57,718 nt of DNA from positions 1-57,718 of the forward strand of contig JAEUWP010000297.1 of assembly GCA_018524725.1 (NCBI GenBank), written 5' to 3'. The DNA comes from Podaxis mareebaensis (Eukaryota > Basidiomycota > Agaricomycetes > Agaricales > Agaricaceae). Both the position numbers and the translations under genes were made by a program. Positions 24,701 through 35,223 of this stretch are shown piece after piece. The notes beneath the pieces were generated by a model. The model was not told the origin of the DNA and did not search any database. It saw only the letters and a list, made by a program, of their open reading frames with translations. How positions within the stretch are numbered: position 1 is the stretch's first letter; each line of letters starts with the position of its first letter.

Positions 24701-25869
24701 CCCATCTACCATCCATTCCTTTTGAAGTGGACGTTACGACTTGTATTCGAAAGCCGGAGGATCCTGGTATTTCCATCTCGACTGGGGGTGATGAACTTCA
24801 CTGGCACCATGGTCGTGGCTCGGCAACACGACGATCAAGTAGGGAGGCACGTTACCCACCAGACTTGCCATATGCCACCGCTCTAAATAGGACGTTCGCG
24901 TTTCCGTGCTCGTTGCACACGGGCTCTGTCCCAGCTATTCCCAGTTTCGAATATTTCAATAACACATCTTAATGTTCCGGGCCCTTGAAGGAGACAACAA
25001 GAAATCCGACGAGGAATCTCATCACCCGATGCCTTACTTGGTCGCCCATGCCTTGCCTGTACCTTTCGCAACTGCTTAAGCGTGAGGCTAAAGTCCTAAT
25101 GCTTCCTCGGCCGTCGTATCGAATCGGCCACACAAGACTTCGTCTCAGTAGCCGAGTACGAGGGGGTGGTCCAGGGCATGCTTATGGTTGGTGATTATTC
25201 ACGCCGGATATTCTTTTGAGGGAGAAGTAAAGTTGGAGGCGATCTTAGAATGTCAGAGTCTACTTCGGCACTCAAACATTATGTTCCAATGTTCCTAGTA
25301 AATGTATAATGCACACATTTCACTTCTCCCTCTAAACTTAATGGGGTGGGATGTAGATCAGGAATTCCCAAAGGGAGCGTAAGCCTGGGTTTCGGCCCCA
25401 AACTTCCAAAGAAGCCAGGGACTAGCAGGTACCATACGGGTCAGGGGACAATGACGGACGATGTGTCCTCGAGCGAACAGCCAAATACTGATGTCGGCAT
25501 TGTTCCATGGCCTGCCTTGACTGGTCCCGGACTCGTTAGTTCGTAGTACTTTTGCAGTGAAATGGCATTTGTTTGATGTCCCGAGGGCAGAGCCCCAAAG
25601 ATACAAGTCAAAGGGTCCAGGATGCTCGATTCGTTCGTTCACTAGTCCTTCAGCCTCGGCCTCTGCATATTACCGGCCACCCCTAGGTGAGCGTATGATT
25701 CAGCCAAGAAAACATCGCATGCTGGGGGTCCCGCCTTCTGCAGATTGCCATACTTGTTTCTGGGACCTTCAAGAGCGTCTTGGGAGTCGATATAATTTCC
25801 AATCTAAGGAAAAAATCTCAGGGCCGGACTGCTCACCATGTTTTTAGGCGTGGTATTTTACTCATTGAG
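21757..25869. other. 4.1-kb interval without a defensible gene
   Basis: The composition is still CpG-normal and looks unique, but every open frame is short (under about 200 codons), overlapped by equal frames on the other strand, and free of recognisable motifs. One minus-strand stretch near 23700-23530 reads like a signal peptide (LSLVFAVITTLEAQALSVC) but is preceded by a stop, and I cannot build a gene around it. The interval could hold a long 5' region, a non-coding RNA or a lineage-specific secreted protein; RNA-seq would decide. Confidence 0.4.
25218..25332. repeat. Short element bounded by 11-bp inverted repeats (MITE-like)
   Basis: GAGGGAGAAGT at 25218-25228 is matched by its reverse complement ACTTCTCCCTC at 25322-25332, and the match continues imperfectly for a few bases outside and inside. 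The 93-bp interior is AT-rich with no coding content. Size and shape fit a miniature inverted-repeat element or a degenerate hairpin. I see no clear target-site duplication, so the call is tentative. Confidence 0.35.
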
Positions 25870-26299
25870 TCACCCGTCGAAGCGATGGATTAACGCTTCG
25901 ATATCCTGTTGTGGAACAAATATGTCGGAACTATAAAATCGTATCTGCCACCGATTGTTAATTATCTCCCTTCTTGAGGGGCCACTAGAACGGACCAGGC
26001 TGGGCTCCATTAGTATATTTGAGTGGGACGCCATACTATGGTGAGCCGGAGTGGAAAGCCTCAAAATCTTGCCTTAAAGAGTAAGACGGAATGATGCGGC
26101 GGGTATACCCGGTGCGGCCATCATCCGGCAGCAGAGGGACTCCGGAAACCGTCCTGCACTCCTGAATAGCTATAAGATATATATCTGAAACACGATCTTC
26201 CTCAAATATCCCCATGGTATGGCGCCCTGACAGAACGTCCAATGCCCGTTGATTGAGAGGATCAACGTCATCAATAATCAAGGATTTATTGAGGAACAA
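25870..26299 (-). pseudogene. Unrecognised truncated ORF with a frameshift
   Basis: Minus-strand text from 26299 gives LNKSLIIDDVDPLNQRALDV, DRVSDIYLIAIQECRTVSGV and DFEAFHSGSP, then stops. The reading continues in another frame from 26064 (MASHSNILMEPSLV... DIEALIHRFDG, stop at 25870). Together they look like one protein with a frameshift around 26050. The AFHSGSPY motif recurs on the plus strand at about 40590, with near-identical DNA over about 25 bases. I do not recognise the family. It sits at the boundary to the CpG-poor region. Confidence 0.35.
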
Positions 26300-28357
26300 T
26301 TCAATTCAGTTTCTGAGTTGTATTCAAAAGATCACCCGAGGACACAATCTTTGAGGATTCACAAGAAATCACATCCACCAACTGTGTGTCCAATGCCATG
26401 AGAGCCATGGTGATTGACCTAACCCCATCAAAATGAGCAAAAAAAACATAATCCAAAACATATTTGAGGCTAACCATAGCTGAATGTTGACCTTTGTACC
26501 ATACTCAGCTGACCCAAACATGAGGATAAATCCTTCGAGCTTGAGATCTCCTAAGTGCCTCTCGGAAGCCAGGGTGCTCTTGAAAAGAGATGCTTGAAGC
26601 ATTCCCACTTGAAAGTCTATTTGGAAGAGTTGATGATAGTGCTGTTGCTGGATGATGGGAATAGTAGGGGGTCAGAAGTTTCAAACGGTAGGAAGAGGAC
26701 TCACAGTCTGGGGATTCTCCTCTGCCTTGCGGACCACCATAGTTATAAGAGTGTGGGAACGGACAAGGTTGAGCTCCTGGCCTTGCAGATGAAATGATAT
26801 TCTCTTCATGATTTAATTCCATGCCATAGTTTCCTCTATACTTCTAGAGGAGAGGATTCACCAAGTTAGCTACATTGCAAAATATGCTCCACACCAACCA
26901 TGACCATATCTTAGATCTCAGACACTTTCCCTCACCCCTCATTGCCCAAGTGCTGCCACTTGGGAGTGTGTGGGTGAGTGCATCAAAATACCAGGAGAAA
27001 CCAGCAAGTCTGCGGTAAACAATGGGGATGCCAATGGTGAATGATGTGAATGATTGGGGACCCTCATCAGGGTTTGTCACTGTTACATTGACAAGGTGAG
27101 TTCAGGGTGTAAGGTGAAGAGTGCCAGTGTCCGTCTGGTGTTGAGAGTGGTTATGGAATGAAACGAGGTAGAGAGTCGAGAGTGAAAAGAGAGCCGAGGG
27201 AAACTTGGGGGAAAAGATAAGTTATATTTGTCATACCTACTACAACATTTTATACTACAGTTTACAGATCATTTATACAATAAAGAAAATGCTAGAAAAT
27301 GGTCAAAAAGGTAGAGAAATGAGAGAAAAGGTATGAATATTGTATTTATGATGACATTTCATTCTAGTGTCCATTTACAAGTATAATGGGAACATACTTT
27401 GAATACAAGACATGAAGTCAAAATGATAATCAGATGTCGGATGCCTCTCAATGGCATAGCATGTTCAGAGAGTGGATCTCATCATTGAAGGGGTCAGACA
27501 CCACCTTCCAAAGATGGAAGGAGATAGTGTGTAGAGAGGTGAGTACTTCATTTGCATGTTCCAGAGGCATTGGAGTGATGAATTATGAACTGGCAGTGAT
27601 TTCATATGAGAGGAGGAGGGAGGATGGTGTCTTGCAACACCAGCTGAGCTCTGATCTCCATAACATCGAACATTGACTGTTGACCCTTGAGCTTGAATGT
27701 TGAAGGTTCTAAACATTGATTGCCAGTTTTGTAGTCTGCTTGTGGTTTACTTTCCATTTTCACTCTCCCTCAGTCAGTATGGTGCATCAGACAAGCAGTA
27801 TTGTTGACATTTTGCTCCCCTATCTTCCGATTGGGCTCATCACCAGCATGCACCAGCAAGGGAGGAATGCCCAATAGGCAGAATTAAAGAAGTGCCATTG
27901 TGAAATCTATTTGACAGATCTTCTCCCTTGCCATGAACAGAGATGGCTTCTTGCATGAGCTATGTATAGTTCAAGTATGGACTTCTGCCTTGATCTGGAC
28001 ACAGACACCTTGCTACTCCAAGGCATAACATTGAGGGTAAACAGTTGATAATATTCTTTTGGTCCAGTTGTGATAATGCCCATTATGGAATACTTGTGGT
28101 GCTTGCATGGATGTAGCCATATGGCAAGTGGGAATGCAAATAGGAGTTGGATGGGCCCAGTAAATTCTAATAATTGTACTAGATGGGATTTAATAAAACT
28201 TTTTGCCACATGATCAACAGACGTGGAAAACAAGTATTATGAGACTGGGTGTCTTTGGTAAAGTACAGTCCAAGAAGCCAATTAATAGGCACACAATAAA
28301 CAGGTAGAAAGGATTGAATACTAAAACCAGTCAGCAGTGGCATCCTCAGCTTCATTG
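26300..28357. other. CpG-poor decayed DNA, no identifiable gene
   Basis: CpG dinucleotides become rare here and TG/CA becomes common. Fragments on the minus strand (26822-26369, 27080-26844, 27716-27465, 28233-27907) and plus strand (27434-27676) are short and disrupted. The minus fragment ending FSWYFDALTHTLPSGS at 26.9-27.1 kb resembles repeat-derived protein text that I cannot assign. I treat this as degraded repeat DNA. Confidence 0.4.
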
Positions 28358-30499
28358 TCAGTCAGAGCATTGACCACAAGCTCCTGGATGCCCTCTAGTG
28401 ATATATTCAGGAAGAATTACCAAGGTATGAGAGAACCTAAATGTACCCTGTCCTTCCCCAGAATCTTCCTCAGAATCTTCCTCAACTTCTGACTCATGCT
28501 TGTGAACAACAGCAATGTGAGGGATGAATTGTTGAGGTTCCTTGACCACCTCAACCAATAACAGCTGAACTGACTCGAGGAGACCAGCCCAAGTGGCAGG
28601 GCTAGAGAGGGGGCTGTTGAAGTCAGTAAAACATTGCCAGACTTGTTTGAATATATCCCAAATGTTATTGCCACTTATAGCACTGATACCAAGTACTTGA
28701 ATGAATGCATTTGCTGCTTCAGTGAATGTGTAGGGAACTAGGATGAAGACTGGATCTGTGGGTGGGGCATAGGTCTCACGAACTTGTGTTAAAAGCTCAG
28801 GATCAACTTTGACCTAAAGTTTAGAGTTGTCAGTGTTTGTAGGACTAATAACGGACTAGATTACCCAGAAGTCCAGCGCATCATACCTCCCTGGGTTGAA
28901 ATAGATATCATGGGGAGGACCTTGTGGCTGAACCTTGTGTCGATCATGGCATTTATGGTTGAAGTTGATTCTATCACAAAAGCTATTGAGTTCATCCTGT
29001 ATCCAGGGTATGAATAAGTATCTGTAGATCATTCTAGTTCCTCATCAGGTTGAATCATTTTTCTCATCACAGATAAGGAAAGACGTACATGTCGAGGTGA
29101 TCATTGAAGTCAATCTAGTCGTTTATAAAGCCTTCTTCTATTTTGGTTTCAAAGCCTGAGGACCATTGCCATTGCAGCTGGGACCACACAATTTCAGGCA
29201 TCACATTCTTCTTATCCCACATTGTGTGGTGTTGAAGGGTTCCTTGAAGACATGGATCATGCAGCTGGTGCAGGACTGTATGTGTATTGGTGAGACCAAC
29301 ATTTTCAGTTCTGGGATCACTTTGTGTTATGAGGGGCATTGCTACATCAAGGCAATCAGTATTGAGGTTGCATAGAAGGCAGCTCAGTAACTTACCACCA
29401 AGCTGTTGGACAAAGTCTAGATAGTAGGAAGCAATAAGCTTTGTGTTGTGATTTATATGCCAGACCTTCAACCAATGGATTCTGCCAGAAAATGGGTCCA
29501 TCCCCACATGCATACAGAGACCAAAGCATTGCCATTTATCATGTTGGTCAACAGCACAAATATCATTCACCCCAGCTGCCCAAAACCTCCTTCTTGTCAA
29601 ACAGCAGTGGAGATGTAGCTTAATGAGGTGTGGTTCATACTTGTGGCAGTACTCAGCAATGATACAACTTGAAGACATTTCAACCTAGAAAAGACAACAG
29701 ATCGACATAGACATACCAGGGGATGTCCAAGCCTTCTTCCTGGAACACAATCCTTTGGAGCTCGATGTAGCCAGTGGTAGGGAACTTTTTGCATTTCTTG
29801 GCGATTATCAGTGCAACTTGTTCAAGTGTGAGATTGAGGGCCCTTCCCCTCAAAAAGCTGAGTTCTTTTCACATATTATGGAAGGAATGGAGGCTAAAAA
29901 CAGCTCAATTTAATGACAGGAATAGGTGCCAGAATCACTTACCACATTCCATATTTGCTCTCATTGAGCTCAGCAAGAATTCACTTGTGGATTTCAGTGT
30001 CCGTCTGGCATAGGATCCAGCCCTGCATGAGGTGGGGCAAGATGAAATCTACTGGTGCTAACAAATCATGAGGCTCAGCAGACTACTGGTCCTAGATAAT
30101 GGCCACTTATGGCATGGTTTGTGCTGATTAGGTTGTCTTTCACTATCTAGCAAGGCCACTTTGACGCTTTGTGTTGATTTTTTCTTGTGAGGGCTATGCT
30201 GGTTAGACTTGGTAGCAGATGTGCAGGCCATGCACAAAATGGCAGGAGAAATGTGTGATGGTGGTAGTGCTGGTGGTGGCAAGCAAGCTTTGCTCTGAGG
30301 TTCAAATAAGAGACATATCTGAGGCATTGAAACTCCAGTGTGGCAATCCTGCCAACAGGTCTGAGTTTGAGTAGGCCAAAGTTCCAAATAAAGCCCACAT
30401 CACTGATTGCAGCCACTGAAGGCATTGCAAGTTCAATGTTTGGGAAGATGGTGCATCTGAGAGATTTGTGGTAATAAATCCATCTAAGGCCAAGGTCAT
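28358..30499 (-). pseudogene. Decayed integrase-core-like gene of an agaricomycete repeat family
   Basis: The central block (29678-29115) reads RRRFWAAGVNDICAVDQHDK, FSGRIHWLKVWHINHNTKLI, YYLDFVQQLGG, PLITQSDPRTENVG, GTLQHHTMWDKKNVMPEIVW. It is an integrase/RNase H-fold-like domain seen many times in mushroom genomes, with candidate acidic residues in AVDQHDK and TQSDPRTEN. Downstream fragments continue in order: FIPWIQDELNSFCDRINFNH near 29.0 kb, PPTDPVFILVPYTFTEAANA, then an acidic Glu-rich tail ending at 28358. Upstream fragments to about 30.5 kb probably are the N-terminal exons, split by stops and shifts. No single frame covers it, so it is a pseudogene. I infer a mobile-element origin; the precise element class is not visible. 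Confidence 0.6.
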
Positions 30500-30797
30500 T
30501 GAGAGAAGAAGGCAATAAGATAATCTATGACACCATCAGTCACTGATTCTTCCAAAAAGGGCAGAAAGTACCTTGGGATAAAGTCAACGCGACCAGAGAC
30601 AGGCTTCTAATGAGGGTGACATAATCAAATCCATGTATGAACAGCTGTTGTACATGACAGCTTTGAAAGAGAAGCCATTTTATTCTGCAAAGGGCAGAGG
30701 ACAGCTTAAAAGTCTTGAATATATCAGAAGTGATACTGGCTCAAGGGGTCCTATAAGTCAAAATCCTCCACCACTTTTCTTCACCTATCCCTTCGAC

Positions 30798-33700
30798 ATG
30801 AGCAAGCTTGTGGTTGATTTCACCACTGACAAGGTGGCACACCAGGATACCACATGTGAGCGCTGCAAGGAAGATATCCCCAAAGGGGGCTTTTGTGCAG
30901 CTGTGAGGTCTTGAACCCTGGACAGTGTATCACATGTATGCCTTCATTGCTGGCGGTACTATGAGGAGCAGGTCCAAAAAAGCACTAAAATCATGAGTGA
31001 GTTGTCAGTTGGTCTAAGTGAGGACTTGTAACAACATGCACATAGAACTGTGAGATCAAGAGATATGCACGCATAGGTTTTCCCTTTTCTTCTTCTCTGG
31101 AACATGCATTGAGTCGTTCTGCAGGACTTCATACAGAGTTGCAAGAGCAAGAGATAGGTAAGTGTTCTGTGTCTTCTAATCTTCTGAAACTCCAGCTGAC
31201 TTATCACGACAGCGGTTATACATGGTGCTCCAAGCCCAAATAGCCTCCCTCCTGTGGGGCAATACGTCTATATGTCCATGCCAGGCAGCCAGATGGGTTA
31301 CAGGCACTCCTTCACACCAGCTCCCCCAAATACACAGGCTCCAATCCATGCCAGCTTTGTACTACCCATGGGGCCATTCTTTCCAAGCCTGCATGCCCCA
31401 GTTCAACCCAATCTCATATTATCTGGCATTCCATGGAACCCGTTGCAGAACATGCAGGCTGGTGAGTCACTTCCTGCACAGGTTCAGCAGCCGTCTGACT
31501 CTCTGAAGCACCATTGGGGATCATGCCTCCTTCTCCAGCTATCCCTAGATCATTCAACATGCATGAAGTCAAGTCAGCAGTCTCTAAGGCCATGTGTGAA
31601 GGTGAGTTGCATGTTCATTCAGGTGTTGGAGACAATCTCATGTTGAGAGCTCAGGTCATATGTCTTCTGGAGGTCAGGTCACTGTGCTCCCTGCAGAGAT
31701 GACTCTGGCTGCCATTGCCAGTTCCTCAAAGGGATACAATGATGTGCACACTCAATATCTGGAACAGCACAAGCACTGGGCAGCAAAAGGCCATGCTGTA
31801 GAGGTGCATGAGACCCCAGGAAATATCAAGGAAGAAAAAACCCGCATCTCTATCTTCCTCTGTGGCAGAAACAGGCCTACTTTCATCCAAGTATGAATTA
31901 CACTTTTGTTGTTATTGTAATCATTGCCTGACTTCCTGCAGAAGGAATAAGAGTCAACTTTGGTCAGCACTCATTCCACCTGTCAACAAATCCATGAAGC
32001 CACTATATGTATTGCCAAAGAGAAGCTCTTCCCTGCCAAGTTTTTGGGTGTTACTCCTGACTTGATGTGAGCCATAACCAAGCACAAAGTCACATGGATG
32101 GATGTCTGTGAGATGCCTCATGAGCTCTGGTATTCCAAGTTCACCAGACATGGTGTCACCAAGGCTCAGCAGTCAAAAGACAAGGAGTTTGTCATCATAC
32201 TCAAGTCAGATGAATGGAAGGTTTACGAAGAGTTCAGGAAAAATCTTGTATGTGCAGATTAGACGTTCCTGGTAGAGGCTGATCTACAGGACCAGCATGT
32301 TGATGAAATGACAGCTGAGGAAGTGCAAGTGATTCTTGCAAGAGGCCTGTTGAGGATTCAACAGGTGTATAAAAAGGTTAGAGTGAGAAATCCAATTGTG
32401 ACTGCTGACTGATCATGCTTCATAGTCACATAGCAGTAACATTGTAGATATTTCTGCTGAATTGAACAAAGTCAGTCAGTTCTGCACCCATCCATCGCAC
32501 AAATCTACTCACAGTTACAGGAGCCCATCAATGTTGATACTGAGTCCTCAGTTGTGAATGGTATAGAGTATTCTGCCAGAACTGGCAAGGTTAGTTCTGC
32601 CTTTGATTGTTAAATAGAGTTGACTCACAGCTGCAGCAGTACATCCATGTTGGCACCAATGAGTTTTCTGCCACCAACATTGTAGGGTTCTCCACTGGGT
32701 CCAGCAAGGTCAGTCCCCTAGTCGATGTGTTAACCCATCCAGCTCACACTTATAGTGGCCCATCGTTGTTGACACCAACAAGCTCCCGGCTGTGCCTCCA
32801 AAACACAAACATGCTAAGGTTGAACCAATACCCTCCATACATTTCACACCAGTATCTGTCCCATCAATGCAATGCATGGTACCCTATCCTGTCATCCCAC
32901 CTGTGGACAAGAGTATGCCACTCCCATCACCTTCAGAAGTAGTTATGAAGGTGTTTAACAAATCCTTGTCAGAGCCCAAGAGTACATCATATAGGAGGTC
33001 ATTATATCGCATTTGATGACCTGACACATGTTTCCCCTCACAGTGGAAGTTGTCTGATCTGCACCCACTGCGCCTGTTCAACCTAAAGGGGATGGGCTTG
33101 TACTAAACATGGAAAAGATCGAACAAGCACTCTGACAAGGGGGAAAAGTGGTGCGTCAAGCTGCAAGCTGGCTGAGTGAGTATAGGCAGTGGATTCTGAG
33201 GATACCTCTGATCATTCCAGTACTACAGCTACCCAGATCATGAATGAGCAGGTTACATTATTCCCAATTTTGAAGTGTGACTTTATTATGCTCATCAAAC
33301 GTGCCCTCACTGGCGAGCCCTCCTTCACAACCAACCCTGAGGATGCTATCCCAGGCACCCTCACTTACAATTGTACTCATGAAATTGGACAGGAGGCATG
33401 TAAATCAGCCTTCAAGGCTCAGTGTGTCTGGGGATTACCAACAGAGGATGGACATGTCAGACAGGAATGAGCTGAGGTAGTCTTGAAGTGCATCATTGAC
33501 TATGTCCCATCTTCAGGGGATATCACTCCTCTCCTCCACAATTTGAAGTTCAAAAAGGGGGTGGAGGAAAGTTACAAGATTTTACAAGAAGCAAACACTA
33601 TGGCTTGGGTGTCATTGCTGATGGGAGAGGTTTACAAGTTTGTGGATAAGACTATCGAGACTCATGGGGAAAGGCCTCTGTTCAAGATCCCTCGTATGCA

Positions 33701-34410
33701 AATGGTGAATGCCTTTGTCACCATGTGCAACAGAGCAGGTGGATTGACTGAGGAAATAGGCAGAATGACCCTCAGTGGCACCTATTTGGTTGAGGAAATC
33801 ATTGAGAACAGGGGAAGTTTTATAAAATACATCAACAACACATCCTCCTGCATTTTACTACAACAAGGTACAGAGGGATACAAGATCGCCCTCTTCTTGT
33901 CCTTTGCGCAACATGTCCAGTACATAGCCACAGGTTGGACAGCTTTTGTAGCCAATTTTCAAGGTGAGCACTTTGGCATTTACAACAAGATGGTCAGTCT
34001 TGGTAACCAAAGTGCACAGGTGGCAAGATGCTGTTGACAGACCCACAAGTCATCACAAAACCATGAGTTCATCTCTTGCTATAGGGTGTTCAGGGGTTGA
34101 CTAGAGTACTAGCACAATCAGAAAGAACTTGTTCAGATGTGGCAACCTGGCATCAACTTTCAATGCATTCTTGGAAGAACATGAGTGCAATCATTTCTAC
34201 AAGTGGTTCTGCCCCGAGCCCCTCCTGCCAACAGTGATTCAAGGGCTTTTCTATGGTACTCTTTCTGCTCTTCCTGATGACAAAGATACGAAGCTGGACA
34301 GTGACAAAAAAGAGGAGGATTACAGTGGGAATATTGAGATGAGCCAGGGGTTGGAAGAAGGCAGAGAGTGTGAGCAGCCAGAGGAAGATGACCAGGAGGA
34401 AATCACATAG
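30798..34410 (+). pseudogene. Decayed alpha-type protein kinase gene
   Basis: This is an alpha-kinase (atypical kinase of the MHCK/eEF2K superfamily, greatly expanded in Agaricomycetes). The N-terminus carries a small Cys motif, DTTCERCKEDIPKGGFC, followed by Pro/Ser-rich fragments in several frames (31.2-31.9 kb). The catalytic part lies at about 33480-34250: MAWVSLLMGEVYKFVDKTIE, FKIPRMQMVNAFV, GTYLVEEIIE, RGSFIKYINNTSS, IALFLSFAQHVQYIATG, AFVANFQG, GKMLLTDPQVIT, then after a frame change GNLASTFNAFLEEHECNHFY, the Cys/His-containing C-lobe signature. In-frame stops (e.g. after 33470) and frame shifts leave no complete ORF, and CpG is strongly depleted. The gene is surely dead or heavily mutated; the family call rests on motif order and is fairly strong. 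Confidence 0.65.
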
Positions 34411-35223
34411 GAGTCATGCATTATTAAATGAGAGTATTGAAGTACAGATGTGTGTCAATCTGACATTTAATCCAGAATTTGGTACTTGTGCTAGGAAGTG
34501 ATGTTGTAAATATCAATGATACTGGCGATCCAGTATGGTGAAGTGGAGAAGACAGACAGCGAACCCGAGAATCACCTGTAGAGGGAGAGCAGGTTGGATA
34601 CTCGAAGCTCTTGTGGAGGACCAGTTAATACTCCAGAGTCATGGGTACTACAGTCTCTATTGCATCTTTGGGCTGTATAGGATGGAAAGAGGAAGTCCTG
34701 GAGATGCCCAGAGACCAGAGAAGAATGCCTTGGTGAGGAAGTCCTGGAGATGCCCAGAGACCAGAGAAGAACTGCTTTGGAGATACCCAAAAGCAGAGAT
34801 GACTTAAGTCAACATCATGTTGCACTGGGCATTGGGAAGGGGGTTCAGCAGTGAGCTGGATGGGAAATGAAACATTGGTTAGGAAGAACATGGTTGTGCA
34901 ACATGAGGTCTAGATGTTTGGTGACCCACAGGACCAAATATTTACATAGATGGATCAATGAACATTGTGAATATTTCCTAGTGAGTTACTTCAAGTGACT
35001 CACTCCTTCCTCTGTGATTCTCCACTCCACCAACATGATAGGTATATGATAGGTAGGTCACCCATCCTTCAGAAACTCCTTCACTCACTCACTGCTTTAC
35101 AGCACCACTATCTTCTCATATTATCCTTGGGTCTTCTGGGCATCACCAGGGATTCCATTCAACATGCTCTGGGCATCCCCAGAGCGATCAACATCCCACT
35201 TTCTCTTCCATGTATAGTGTGAA
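34411..35223. other. CpG-poor spacer between two gene remnants
   Basis: Apart from the 46-bp tandem duplication there is no recognisable gene. The short frames here reflect the duplicated motif read on both strands. Confidence 0.4.
34689..34780 (+). repeat. 46-bp tandem duplication (two copies)
   Basis: GAGGAAGTCCTGGAGATGCC and what follows at 34689-34734 is repeated almost exactly at 34735-34780, with a third degenerate partial copy after it. Related motifs in opposite orientation (TGGGCATC..CCAG) recur at 35137-35187. It lies just 3' of the alpha-kinase remnant. Confidence 0.7.
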
